Shown here: piece after piece, positions 37,397 through 45,887 of the stretch
Layout of the letters: each line of letters opens with the position of its first letter
Position numbering within the stretch: the stretch's first letter is position 1
Origin: Alphaproteobacteria bacterium casp-alpha6
GTDB lineage: Bacteria; Pseudomonadota; Alphaproteobacteria; Rhodobacterales; Rhodobacteraceae
DNA length: 64,000 bases
Direction of reading: 5' to 3'
Assembly: GCA_001510135.1 (NCBI GenBank)
Contig: LFER01000068.1
Location: 55,728-119,727 of the forward strand
Notes under the pieces: model-generated
The model's database searches: none
The model's input: the letters and a program-made list of their open reading frames with translations, nothing else
Told to the model about the DNA's origin: nothing
Position numbers and translations under genes: made by a program

Positions 37397-38317
37397 TCAC
37401 GCAACGAGGGAAAATTCATCCAAACCCACGTTCACGCCCGGAAGAATGTCATTTATTGCATTGTCGACATCTAAATATTCAAACGCATCTGGATTGGCAA
37501 ACAGCGCGCGCAGCAAGCCGTTCGTGATCCCGTGCCCAGCGCAATGACCGACATAATGTCCAACAATAGGCGCCCCCGCTAGGCACAAATCCCCAAGTGC
37601 ATCCAGCATTTTGTGGCGTACCGCTTCGTCTTCATGGCGTAACCCGCCCGGGCTGAGCACCTCTTCTCCATCGACGACCACTGCATTTTCGAGTGTCCCG
37701 CCAAGCGCAAGTCCCTTGGCCCACATATCTTCTACGTCGCTGTTCCGACAAAAGGTCCGGCTGTCACATAATTCCCGCACGAAAGACCCGTTTGACAGGC
37801 ACATAGTTTTATCCTGCACGCCAATTATTTTTTCGTCGAAATCTATGTGAAAGCTCATCCAGGGCGTGTCACTGGGCACCAATTTCGCCCATACTTCACC
37901 TGAACCGAATTCAACCTCTCTCAGGATGCGAATAACCTTCAAAGGTGCATCCTGTAAGCACAAGCCACTGCGCACAAACTCCAAAGCGAAGGGGCGCGCG
38001 CTTCCATCAAGAATAGGCACCTCTGGTCCGTCAATTTCTATACGCGCATTATTGATGCCGCATCCTGCAATCGCCGCCAGAAAATGCTCGACGGTCTTTA
38101 CGCTGACACCATGGGAATTCACAAGCTTTGTACACAAAGGCGAGAGTTCAACGTTATTCCACTTTGCATCGATAACAGCCGTCTCTTCGGAAACATCTGT
38201 TCGGACAAATTTTATCCCATGATCAACAGGCGCCGCATAAACCGTCATATTGGTATACTCACCCGAATGGAGTCCACGGCCAGAAAATTGAAGCGGTTTT
38301 GACAGAGTTTTTTGCAA
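37397..38317 (-). CDS. lpxC: UDP-3-O-acyl-N-acetylglucosamine deacetylase LpxC
   Basis: LpxC performs the committed step of lipid A synthesis, zinc-dependent deacetylation. The zinc ligands H78 (KTVEHFLAA), H235 and D239 (HKMLDALGD) and the catalytic H262 (GHCAGHGITN) are at the expected spacing, and 306 residues is normal. The start codon is TTG (38317-38315), seven bases after GAGGA. That GAGG lies in the 3' arm of a small hairpin (38324-38347), so initiation may be weak or regulated at the RNA level; in E. coli LpxC amount is controlled by FtsH proteolysis. Upstream lies a cluster of GTTACAA half-sites. bamD follows after about 124 bases. Confidence 0.96.
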   Translation of the reverse strand: MQKTLSKPLQFSGRGLHSGEYTNMTVYAAPVDHGIKFVRTDVSEETAVIDAKWNNVELSPLCTKLVNSHGVSVKTVEHFLAAIAGCGINNARIEIDGPEVPILDGSARPFALEFVRSGLCLQDAPLKVIRILREVEFGSGEVWAKLVPSDTPWMSFHIDFDEKIIGVQDKTMCLSNGSFVRELCDSRTFCRNSDVEDMWAKGLALGGTLENAVVVDGEEVLSPGGLRHEDEAVRHKMLDALGDLCLAGAPIVGHYVGHCAGHGITNGLLRALFANPDAFEYLDVDNAINDILPGVNVGLDEFSLVA

Positions 38318-38323
38318 TTTTGT

Positions 38324-38347
38324 CCTCGAAACAACAAGTTATCGAGG
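38324..38347 (-). promoter_or_regulatory. lpxC leader hairpin covering the ribosome binding site
   Basis: On the minus strand CCTCGA and TCGAGG form a six-base-pair stem with a 12-base loop, and the 3' arm contains the GAGG that serves the TTG start of lpxC (spacing about seven). The ribosome binding site would be occluded when the hairpin forms. The stem is short, so its stability in the cell is uncertain. Confidence 0.45.
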
Positions 38348-38375
38348 GCATCCCCGATATTCCCATGTGTATGTA

Positions 38376-38421
38376 GTTACAAAGCATTACTCAATTCAAA
38401 CTTTGTAACGAATTGTTACAA
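38376..38421. promoter_or_regulatory. Cluster of GTTACAA half-sites upstream of lpxC
   Basis: Three copies of one half-site occur in 46 bases: GTTACAAAG (38376-38384), its complement CTTTGTAAC (38401-38409), and GTTACAA (38415-38421). The second and third form a perfect palindrome, TTGTAAC-GAATT-GTTACAA. The arrangement looks like a multi-site operator, placed where the lpxC promoter should be. I do not recognise the regulator. Confidence 0.45.
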
Positions 38422-38484
38422 GATTCCCCATAGTAGGCAAACTATCGCCACTTAGGAAAAAAATACACGTTTTACAAACACTTA

Positions 38485-38504
38485 GGCCACCAAGAACGGT
38501 GGCC
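38485..38504 (-). terminator. Hairpin downstream of ftsZ
   Basis: GGCCACC (38485-38491) and GGTGGCC (38498-38504) form a perfect seven-base-pair GC-rich stem with a six-base loop, about 35 bases after the ftsZ stop. On the minus strand the following sequence (TAAGTGTTTG) is only mildly T-rich. It probably separates ftsZ from lpxC transcription at least in part. Confidence 0.6.
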
Positions 38505-38539
38505 TTTCGCGTAATTTAGATCAATGACTAATTCAGATT

Positions 38540-40108
38540 TCAGTTCGCTTGCCGGCGCAAAAACGCGGGTACTTCGATGCGCTCTTGCTCTGGGTCTGCT
38601 GGCTGTGTCTCTTCAGCGGGAGCCTCTGAACGTGTGGAAAAAGCAGGAGGCGACGGTTGTTTGCGCAACCCAAAGCGAGATTTATCTGCATCATTTCCAG
38701 ACATCCGGTTAATCAGAGAGCCAATACCAAACCTTGGTTTTTCCGCCTGATCCTGATCTTCTTCGGGTGCCGCGCTAGAGGTGTTATAACCTCCAGAATT
38801 TTGCACTGCAGAACGCAGACGTTCCATACCCTTTTCAGAGGGTGTCCCCGCAAGAGGTGGTTTGGGGGCCACAAAGGCTTCTGGTTCTGGTTCTTCAGCC
38901 ACCGGTTCAGAATAAAGTGGTGGCGGCAAGTCATCGTCAGGCGCGTGATAGGCTTCTGGTTCTGGGTCAAAACGCAGATTTTCCTCAACAGAACTATCCT
39001 GTACCGGCATGCCATCGAATGCGTCTTGCGTTTCAGCCGCGATTGCTGGTTCTCTTGCCTCCGGCTCGTCAAATTGGCCGGAATCTTCATCTATTGATGC
39101 CTGAACATTGCGCCTTGGCAAAGGTAATTCGTTGTGCACTTCAGACGCATCGATCCCTGTTGCAACCACGGAAACCCGCATAAAGCCCTGCATTGTTTCA
39201 TCCAGAGTTGATCCAACAATGATATTGGCATCCACATCGACTTCTTCTCGAATTCTGTTTGCCGCCTCGTCGAGTTCAAAGAGCGTCAGATCGTGTCCGC
39301 CCGTGATGTTGATCAACACACCGCGTGCACCTTTGAGGCTGATTTCATCAAGCAATGGATTTGCAATTGCCTTTTCTGCAGCTTGGATCGCGCGATCTTC
39401 GCCCTCAGACTCTCCTGTGCCCATCATTGCTTTGCCCATTTCATCCATAACAGCGCGAACATCAGCAAAATCAAGGTTTATCAATCCCGGACGCACCATA
39501 AGGTCGGTCACCCCTTTAACCCCTTGGTACAATACATCATCCGCCATGCTGAAGGCTTCGGTGAATGTGGTCTTTTCATTTGCAAGCCGGAACAAGTTTT
39601 GGTTCGGAATGATAATAAGCGTATCGACCATTTTCTGTAAGGCTTCGACGCCTTCTTCCGCTTGGCGCATACGCTTTGCCCCTTCGAACTGGAAGGGTTT
39701 TGTAACAACACCGACCGTTAGAACACCAAGTTCTCTGGCCGCTTGTGCGATGATAGGCGCGGCACCGGTTCCTGTCCCTCCACCCATACCGGCGGTAATA
39801 AAACACATATGTGCTCCGGCAAGGTGATCAACGATTTGTTCTATGCTTTCTTCCGCCGCCGCTGCGCCAACCCGGGCACGCGCACCGGCACCAAGACCTT
39901 GGGTGACTTTCACACCCAACTGAACTTTTTTGCCTGCACGATTTTGCGCCAATGCCTGCGCGTCAGTATTGGCGACGACAAATTCAACTCCGTCCAATCG
40001 CTTTTCGATCATGTTGTCGACCGCGTTTCCGCCGGCCCCGCCGACTCCGAAAACCGTGATACGTGGTTTCAGTTCGTCTTGTTCTGGAACATAGAGATTA
40101 AGTGTCAT
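38540..40108 (-). CDS. ftsZ: Cell division protein FtsZ
   Basis: FtsZ is the tubulin-like GTPase that forms the division ring. The GTP-binding signature GGGTGTG lies at about 109-115 after ITAGMG, and the T7 loop [11 protein letters not shown] is intact. After the core (about residue 320) comes a roughly 180-residue acidic, proline-rich linker with repeated E-P-E patterns. The C-terminal conserved peptide [10 protein letters not shown], which binds FtsA and other partners, closes the protein. At 522 residues it is long compared with E. coli, as is usual in alphaproteobacteria. A gap of 171 bases separates it from ftsA and probably includes a dedicated promoter. Confidence 0.97.
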   Translation of the reverse strand: MTLNLYVPEQDELKPRITVFGVGGAGGNAVDNMIEKRLDGVEFVVANTDAQALAQNRAGKKVQLGVKVTQGLGAGARARVGAAAAEESIEQIVDHLAGAHMCFITAGMGGGTGTGAAPIIAQAARELGVLTVGVVTKPFQFEGAKRMRQAEEGVEALQKMVDTLIIIPNQNLFRLANEKTTFTEAFSMADDVLYQGVKGVTDLMVRPGLINLDFADVRAVMDEMGKAMMGTGESEGEDRAIQAAEKAIANPLLDEISLKGARGVLINITGGHDLTLFELDEAANRIREEVDVDANIIVGSTLDETMQGFMRVSVVATGIDASEVHNELPLPRRNVQASIDEDSGQFDEPEAREPAIAAETQDAFDGMPVQDSSVEENLRFDPEPEAYHAPDDDLPPPLYSEPVAEEPEPEAFVAPKPPLAGTPSEKGMERLRSAVQNSGGYNTSSAAPEEDQDQAEKPRFGIGSLINRMSGNDADKSRFGLRKQPSPPAFSTRSEAPAEETQPADPEQERIEVPAFLRRQAN

Positions 40109-40279
40109 TTTCGCGTCCGCCTGATTGATGCCCGCTCATTAGGCTGTTCTTGGTATAATTGCATGTAAGCATAGACAATCCAGCCAGAAGCGTCACGTAA
40201 AAAAAGCATGAACTATACTAAATATAGACGAAATTCCGCTCAATTACGCTTCATCTTTGGTATTTCGGACGAACTTCGC
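40109..40279 (-). promoter_or_regulatory. ftsZ leader/promoter region
   Basis: The 171-base spacing between ftsA and ftsZ is large for an otherwise tightly packed cluster and suggests an ftsZ promoter. On the minus strand TTGTCT followed by TATACC (15 bases apart, roughly 40151-40177) is a possible but poorly spaced -35/-10. No CtrA or GANTC site was found by eye. Confidence 0.3.
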
Positions 40280-41614
40280 CTACCAATTCTCTTTGAACCA
40301 CCGAACCGCGCGCTTCAAAGAGCGAGTCGGATAGCGTTCCACGGGAGACTCGAAATCCCACCACTCATCTTGAGGATGCGCAGCGAAGAGACTCAGTCCA
40401 ACAAGCGAAGCACTGCTTGGCCCAGAATAGGCCTGCGGGAGACGATGGATGCGTAGTGGTCGCCCCAGTCGCACTTGTTGACCAAGGATCCTACTTGCCA
40501 GACCATCAAGACCCGGGATTTGGCTGGATCCTCCGGTTAAGACAATTTGCTGGCTCGGCAAATGATCAAATCCCGCCGCGTCAAGATGGGCGCGCACTTC
40601 CTCAAGGATTTCCTCGACGCGCGGACGCATAATTCCGATCAATTCCGTTCTGCTGACCGTGCGACGGTCACGTTCCCAATCCCCTGTGTCTCCGCCAACT
40701 TCGATCATATCCCGATCATCCATGCCAGTTGCAAAAAGACCGCCGCTGCGCGTCTTGATGCGTTCTGCAGTGGTTTCCGGAACTTGCAGACCCATTGATA
40801 TATCCCGTGTAACATGATCACCGCCCAAACGGACTGAGTCACAATAAATCATGTGCTTTCTAAGAAAGATCGAGACACCTGTCGCCCCACCGCCAATATC
40901 GATACAGGCTGCACCCAGTTCTTGCTCGTCCTCAACAAGCGAAGAAATTCCTGCGGCATAAGAAGAAGATGCAACGCCAGCGAGCTCCAAGTCACAGCGT
41001 TTTACGCAATATGCGAGGTCGAGTATTACCTTTTCCTCAACGGTAACCATATGCACATCAGTGGAAAGATGTTCCCCTATTTGACCGCGCGGATCCAAAA
41101 GACCGCTGCGATGGTCGAGGGCAAAATTCACCGGCTGTGCATGCAGCACCTCTCGCCCCTCACCATATTCCGGGACATCACAAGCGCTTAGAACGCGCGC
41201 GATATCATTTTCTGAGACAATTTGCTCATCAACTCGCACATCCCCGACGAGCCCATATGAGCGCGGCCTTCCACCTGAAAAACAGGCAATGACATGATCA
41301 ACCCGCATATTGGCGAGTTTTTGGGCAGATTGAAGCGCCGTGCGAATTGCTCGCTCCGCCTCTTGCATGGAATATATTTCCCCAAAACCAATACCGCGGG
41401 ACCGCGTGGTCGCGGATCCGATCACACGAAACCCCGATTGCCCTGCCAGTGGCCCGACACCGTCTGCCTCGTCGCGATAGGCCAAACCATCAAATTTCAA
41501 AATCAGACAACTCACTTTTGTACTGCCGACATCCAAAACCGCGATGACCCCACGTTGAAGAGCCGCTTGTCGCATGGCACGCATGGCACGTTGGGATTGG
41601 TAGAAGTCTGTCAT
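40280..41614 (-). CDS. ftsA: Cell division protein FtsA
   Basis: FtsA is the actin-like ATPase that anchors FtsZ to the membrane. The phosphate-1 motif is VLDVGSTKVSCLIL near residue 26. The SHS2/1C domain follows, phosphate-2 is ACIDIGGGATGVSIF and the adenosine motif is IVLTGGSSQIPGLD. The C-terminal tail RYPTRSLKRAVRWFKENW is the membrane-targeting amphipathic helix. Length 444 is normal. It overlaps the ftsQ stop by four bases (ATGA) and precedes ftsZ, the canonical order. Confidence 0.96.
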   Translation of the reverse strand: MTDFYQSQRAMRAMRQAALQRGVIAVLDVGSTKVSCLILKFDGLAYRDEADGVGPLAGQSGFRVIGSATTRSRGIGFGEIYSMQEAERAIRTALQSAQKLANMRVDHVIACFSGGRPRSYGLVGDVRVDEQIVSENDIARVLSACDVPEYGEGREVLHAQPVNFALDHRSGLLDPRGQIGEHLSTDVHMVTVEEKVILDLAYCVKRCDLELAGVASSSYAAGISSLVEDEQELGAACIDIGGGATGVSIFLRKHMIYCDSVRLGGDHVTRDISMGLQVPETTAERIKTRSGGLFATGMDDRDMIEVGGDTGDWERDRRTVSRTELIGIMRPRVEEILEEVRAHLDAAGFDHLPSQQIVLTGGSSQIPGLDGLASRILGQQVRLGRPLRIHRLPQAYSGPSSASLVGLSLFAAHPQDEWWDFESPVERYPTRSLKRAVRWFKENW

Positions 41615-42495
41615 TCTGATGGCCTCAATTGCATTAATTTGATTTCTTTCAACTCTTCCATTGCCCCCTCTTTCAGGTGGAGCGTGGGGCGATTCCTGAT
41701 TCTAAAGTCAACCACTCTTATGTTGCGTGCCAAAAGCTCTTCGGCGTCATCCATGACGATGATGCGTTCCAGTGCACTTGCAGCGCCTTCTTCGGGCAGC
41801 ATCAAGACCTGCCCTCTGTCCAAAACCACATCCCAGCGCCGTTCTCCGACAAAGACTAGACCGCGCAAACGATTTTCCAGTGGTTGCGCCGCCTTCAGTA
41901 ATTTTTCAACTTGCAAAATTTGAAGGTCCGCCCCCTCTCCTGCGATCAAAGGTAAACGGGGATAGTCTAGGCGCGATCCCACATTTTTTACGTAGGCGCC
42001 CGTTTCGTCCAAAACTTCCAGCCCCGCCTCCCGCCGCCAAAGATATGCGGGAATGCGTTCAATGACTTTGACCTCCAACACCCCACCCGAGCTGATGCGC
42101 AGTTCCGCATGCTTCACAGGATCAAGGCCAGAAATTTCTTTCTGCATGTGATCAAGATCAAGTGAAAAGGAACTGATAGGAAAATCGACAGAGACAACTT
42201 CACGGATGTCCTGCATCACCTCATCACTTGCACCGGTAATTGACATTAAATTCACCATAAACTCGGGACGTTCGACCACAGAGAGATAAATTTCGTCATA
42301 GAATGCGCGCAATTGATCGCGTCGATTTTCATCGTACAGATTGATCGCCGTGACGACCATGAGCAAAAATACAGGAACCCCGTAGAACACCAAGCGGCGC
42401 AGAAACGGGGACAACATGAGCCGCAACAATTTGTAAGACCAGCGCGACGGTGCGGGATCATTCGGGATGTTTTTACGCGCGCCTATCTCAAACAT
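41611..42495 (-). CDS. ftsQ: Cell division protein FtsQ
   Basis: FtsQ is a bitopic membrane protein that links early and late divisome components. It has a short basic cytoplasmic tail, one membrane segment at about 35-55 (LVFYGVPVFLLMVV) and a periplasmic POTRA domain near residues 80-160 (IREVVSVDFPISSFSLDLD). The FtsQ beta domain follows. The start is placed at ATG 42495 because GGAGG lies seven bases before it; this makes ftsQ overlap ddl by 13 bases in another frame. The longer frame to 42516 has no such signal. It is coupled to ftsA downstream. Confidence 0.93.
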   Translation of the reverse strand: MFEIGARKNIPNDPAPSRWSYKLLRLMLSPFLRRLVFYGVPVFLLMVVTAINLYDENRRDQLRAFYDEIYLSVVERPEFMVNLMSITGASDEVMQDIREVVSVDFPISSFSLDLDHMQKEISGLDPVKHAELRISSGGVLEVKVIERIPAYLWRREAGLEVLDETGAYVKNVGSRLDYPRLPLIAGEGADLQILQVEKLLKAAQPLENRLRGLVFVGERRWDVVLDRGQVLMLPEEGAASALERIIVMDDAEELLARNIRVVDFRIRNRPTLHLKEGAMEELKEIKLMQLRPSE

Positions 42496-43397
42496 GACGC
42501 ATCCTCCACCATCCAACGACAGAAAGCACCAAAGCTGATGCCCTGTTTTGCAGCCTGTTCGGGGCTAAGAGACGTCGGTGTCATCCCTGGCTGTGTATTC
42601 GTTTCCAAAAGATAAAGCCCAGACAGCCCCTTCGTGTCATCCCATCGGAAATCTGTGCGTGAAACACCCCGACACCCCAAGACGCGATGCGCCCTGCGCG
42701 CATACTCAAGACAGGCTTCCGTTATGCCATCTGGAATATTTGCTGGAACAACGTGATAGGATCCACCGTCTTTGTACTTTGCATCATAATCATACCACCC
42801 GTCGGTGACAATTTCGGTGACAGCCAAGGCCTGATCACCCATGACAGTTGTGGTTAATTCGCGGCCTTTCACATATTGCTCAACCATCATCTGATCGGGC
42901 AAATCGTCATGAAGCTGTGCAGGACCATTTGCAAACTCATGCACAAAATAGATCCCGCATGAGGACCCTTCATTATTTGGTTTCACCACATAAGGCGGTT
43001 CCAGAAGATGGCTTTTGGATATTTCTCTGCGATCCGCAAGAAGGCTGTCAACAACAGGCAGCCCTGCGGCACGATATGCCGCTTTGCTTTTCTGTTTGTC
43101 CATGGCAAGTGCGGAGGCAAGAACCCCAGAGTGAGTATAAGGAATCTTGAGCCATTCAAGTATGCCCTGCACACAGCCATCCTCACCCCACCGCCCATGC
43201 AGGGCGTTAAAGACGACATCGGGGCAAAGCTCAGACAGACGAAGGGCAACGTCCGGACCAGCGTCCAGTTCTGTGACATCATATCCTTCGCTCCTCAAAG
43301 CCGCGGCACATTCGCGCCCAGATGACAGAGAAACTTCCCTTTCAAAGGAAATTCCGCCCATCAACACTACGACTTTCGGGGTTGCCCTGCTCGACAT
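42483..43397 (-). CDS. ddl: D-alanine--D-alanine ligase
   Basis: Ddl makes the D-Ala-D-Ala dipeptide for peptidoglycan. It is an ATP-grasp enzyme of 304 residues with the N-terminal motif VVVLMGGISFEREVSLSSG, HGRWGEDGCVQG (equivalent of HGxxGEDG), VKPNNEGSSCGI in the ATP-grasp domain and the metal-binding LLETNTQPGMTPTSL near the end. The ATG at 43397 gives the usual N-terminus; a GTG at 43403 is in frame. Its last codons overlap the ftsQ start. It lies between murB and ftsQ as in other alphaproteobacterial dcw clusters. Confidence 0.95.
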   Translation of the reverse strand: MSSRATPKVVVLMGGISFEREVSLSSGRECAAALRSEGYDVTELDAGPDVALRLSELCPDVVFNALHGRWGEDGCVQGILEWLKIPYTHSGVLASALAMDKQKSKAAYRAAGLPVVDSLLADRREISKSHLLEPPYVVKPNNEGSSCGIYFVHEFANGPAQLHDDLPDQMMVEQYVKGRELTTTVMGDQALAVTEIVTDGWYDYDAKYKDGGSYHVVPANIPDGITEACLEYARRAHRVLGCRGVSRTDFRWDDTKGLSGLYLLETNTQPGMTPTSLSPEQAAKQGISFGAFCRWMVEDASCLR

Positions 43398-43452
43398 TCC
43401 CACTTCGCCTCAAATAAGTGGCCCTTTGGACCTTTTAAATTGCACCTGTTGC

Positions 43453-44385
43453 TCAGGTTTTTTCTGGGTTCGGTTCTCCGACCCTCATGATTTCCCACAC
43501 TAACTCAATTTGACTGTGTTTGAAAACCCTTTTTCGGACTAATTCCCCTAATCCTTCAAGATCAGCGGCGGTTGCATCACCGGTGTTTATGAGAAAATTG
43601 GGATGTTTCTCGCTCATCTGCGCCCCGCCCAAACGAACACCGCGCAATCCGGCCGCGTCAATCACCTTCCATGCCTTCAGATCATGGACGTCATCGGGCC
43701 GTCCCGTGCTTGAAAATCCGGCTGGGTTTCGAAAAGTGCTACCGGCGCTTAACTCTTTGGTGGGTTGGGTATCATCGCGTTTTTGAATTTGATCCGACAT
43801 CCGCTGGACAAGCGCAGCTGGATCGCCGCTGGCGGCCTCAAAGACGACTTCGACAATGACGGCACCCTCAGGAATATCGCATTGCCGATAGGCAAACGAC
43901 GCATCTTCTTTGGTTAGGATAATTTGTTTCCCGGCCCGTGTAATCATCCGCGCTGAAACAAAATGATCCGCCACATAAGATCCATAGCAGCCAGCGTTCA
44001 TGCGCAGGGCGCCGCCGATGCTTCCCGGAATGGTGCGCAGGAATGTCAAGTCAAGCCCCGCATCGGCGGCTTTTTTGGCCACATGCGCATCCAAGGCGGC
44101 GGCCCCTGCAGTCACACGATTTCCCGCAATATGTATGTGATTAAATCCGCGGCCAAGCCGCACCACCACAGCCCGCACCCCTCCATCGCGCACGATAAGG
44201 TTGCTGCCGACCCCCATCGGAAAGACGCCTATCTCAGGTGAAAGGCCCGCCATAAAAGTTGCTAAATCCGCTTCATCTGCCGGCTGAAAAAGATAATCCG
44301 CACTGCCCCCGACCCGCAACCAAGTCAGCGAAGACATGTCCCGATCTGGTATCAATTTCCCGCGTGGTATGGGCAGATTTGACAA
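43453..44385 (-). CDS. murB: UDP-N-acetylenolpyruvoylglucosamine reductase MurB
   Basis: MurB is the FAD enzyme that reduces UDP-GlcNAc-enolpyruvate to UDP-MurNAc. The FAD-binding region contains [13 protein letters not shown] and [14 protein letters not shown], then [19 protein letters not shown]. The catalytic serine is in AGSTFRNP and the conserved end contains [15 protein letters not shown], marking a type I MurB. I set the start at TTG 44385, seven bases after AAGGA, giving 310 residues; an in-frame extension reaches 44427. murC and murG, which usually precede murB in this group, are not adjacent. This is the first gene of the murB-ddl-ftsQAZ block. Confidence 0.94.
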   Translation of the reverse strand: MSNLPIPRGKLIPDRDMSSLTWLRVGGSADYLFQPADEADLATFMAGLSPEIGVFPMGVGSNLIVRDGGVRAVVVRLGRGFNHIHIAGNRVTAGAAALDAHVAKKAADAGLDLTFLRTIPGSIGGALRMNAGCYGSYVADHFVSARMITRAGKQIILTKEDASFAYRQCDIPEGAVIVEVVFEAASGDPAALVQRMSDQIQKRDDTQPTKELSAGSTFRNPAGFSSTGRPDDVHDLKAWKVIDAAGLRGVRLGGAQMSEKHPNFLINTGDATAADLEGLGELVRKRVFKHSQIELVWEIMRVGEPNPEKT

Positions 44386-44644
44386 AAAACCGTCCTTTAC
44401 AATGAACCTGAGCACCAACTGCCGCAAAGCAGCAGCAAATTACAAGGATGTTTATTCAGAATTTTACACCATGTAAGTCGTCTTAGCCAGATTTGAGCAA
44501 ATAACGGATTTCCGCCCTCAGTCCCGTCAGAGAATGCAGAATAATGATAAAGATCCACAAAAAACCTCATGATATAAAAGAATTAAATCGTATCCAAATT
44601 TTTATTTGGATTTTCTAAAAATCTTTCACTGTTTCAGATGTTCC
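44386..44644. other. AT-rich gap between xthA and murB
   Basis: This gap of about 259 bases should contain the murB promoter. ATCCAAAT (44592-44599) and ATTTGGAT (44604-44611) form an eight-base-pair AT-rich hairpin with a TTTT loop, followed by TTTC on the plus strand and preceded by AGAAA on the minus strand. It lies 34 bases after the xthA stop and could end its transcript weakly. No RNA gene or protein frame is supported here. Confidence 0.35.
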
Positions 44645-45424
44645 TTAATTGTCCAGACGCACCCAGACCGGCACATGGTCAGAGGGTTTTTCGCGGTCGC
44701 GCACGTGCTTGTCGATTGCGCATTCGACCATCATATCGGCACAAGAAGGTGTCATGAGAATATGGTCAATTCTGATGCCATCGTTACGGTTCCATGCCCC
44801 CGCCTGATAATCCCAAAAACTATAATGCCCGGGGCCGGCATGCGTGGCGCGAAAGGCTTCGGTAAGGCCCAGAGCAAGAATCTTACGAAACGCCTCGCGG
44901 CTTTGTGGAAGGAAAAGCGCATCCTTGGTCCATTGCTCGGGATTTGCGGCATCTTCTTTTTGCGGAATTATATTGTAATCTCCAGCCATTAGCGCAGGAG
45001 TTTCATCTTCCATAAGCGCTTTCGCACGGTGATATAACCTGTCCATCCAAGCCAATTTATAATCATATTTCGGCCCCGGCGTCGGGTTGCCATTGGGAAG
45101 GTAAAGACCACAAACACGCACCGCCTGTTTCCCCACAACAGTAGCCTCAATCCAGCGCGCCTGTTCATCACTGTCATCCCCGGGGAGCCCTGTTGTCAAA
45201 TCCTCAATCGGCAGTTTGGACAAAATCGCCACCCCGTTAAAGGATTTCTGACCGTGGGTTGCCACATTATATCCGCGTTCTTCAAAAAGCTCTTGTGGAA
45301 AGGCCTCATCCACAGATTTGATTTCCTGCAAGAGAGCCACATCCGGTTGCGCTTCGTCCAGCCAGGTACAAAGTGCATCAATTCGTGCCTTTATCCCGTT
45401 GATATTAAAGGTGGCAATTTTCAT
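44645..45424 (-). CDS. xthA: Exodeoxyribonuclease III / AP endonuclease
   Basis: This is a 259-residue endonuclease/exonuclease/phosphatase-fold enzyme that cleaves at abasic sites. Family motifs are MKIATFNINGIKARID at the start, LLQEIKSVDEAFP with the metal-binding Glu, GDYNIIP, and the catalytic SDHVPVWV at the end. The start is ATG 45424, four bases after AGGAG; the frame extending to 45529 overlaps no conserved sequence and is rejected. It lies downstream of erpA on the same strand, 61 bases away, so the two may form one unit. Confidence 0.94.
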   Translation of the reverse strand: MKIATFNINGIKARIDALCTWLDEAQPDVALLQEIKSVDEAFPQELFEERGYNVATHGQKSFNGVAILSKLPIEDLTTGLPGDDSDEQARWIEATVVGKQAVRVCGLYLPNGNPTPGPKYDYKLAWMDRLYHRAKALMEDETPALMAGDYNIIPQKEDAANPEQWTKDALFLPQSREAFRKILALGLTEAFRATHAGPGHYSFWDYQAGAWNRNDGIRIDHILMTPSCADMMVECAIDKHVRDREKPSDHVPVWVRLDN

Positions 45425-45485
45425 TTTGCTCCTATGTCCCCTCACTGCAGAGTTTTTGATTGCCCCTGCTGGACTTGATATGTCT

Positions 45486-45809
45486 TTAAATTGAAAAGCT
45501 TGTTCCGCAGCCACAAGAGCTTGTCGCATTGGGATTATTAATCACAAAGCGCGCACCGATAAGTTCTTCGGAAAAATCGATGACGGCATTATAAAGAAAC
45601 GGCAAAGACGTGCTGTCCACAATCACGCTTTCCCCCTGACCTTCGAGCACAAGATCATCGTCGTTTTTCGTATCAAGCGCGATCTCATACTGAAAGCCAG
45701 AGCACCCTCCGCCTTCGACCGCCACCCGCAGCGACTTACCACTTTGGGCCGCCCCAATTTCCGCCAATCTTGTAAAAGCCCGCTCTGTCACACTGGGTGG
45801 TAAATTCAT
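45486..45809 (-). CDS. erpA: Iron-sulfur cluster insertion protein (A-type, ErpA/IscA-like)
   Basis: This is an A-type iron-sulfur carrier of 107 residues. The three conserved cysteines are C36 (GGGCSGFQY), C99 and C101 (SSCGCGTSF). The HesB/IscA fold is recognisable from VTERAFTRLAEI to ARFVINNPNA. ErpA is the best guess among A-type carriers, because the gene is not in an isc or suf operon and sits in the usual dgt-divergent position. It is divergent from dgt with 78 bases between starts and precedes xthA. Confidence 0.9.
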   Translation of the reverse strand: MNLPPSVTERAFTRLAEIGAAQSGKSLRVAVEGGGCSGFQYEIALDTKNDDDLVLEGQGESVIVDSTSLPFLYNAVIDFSEELIGARFVINNPNATSSCGCGTSFSI

Positions 45810-45887
45810 CGCTCTTTTCCAGATGTTTCACTCTCGTTACAGAATGAATATATGTCTCTTTAAGAAAGATAACAAGAAAGGTGCACA

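Noticed and set aside
39108..39827. Plus-strand frame of 239 codons opposite ftsZ
   Set aside because: Antisense to intact FtsZ; Ser/Thr/Pro-rich composition with no family.
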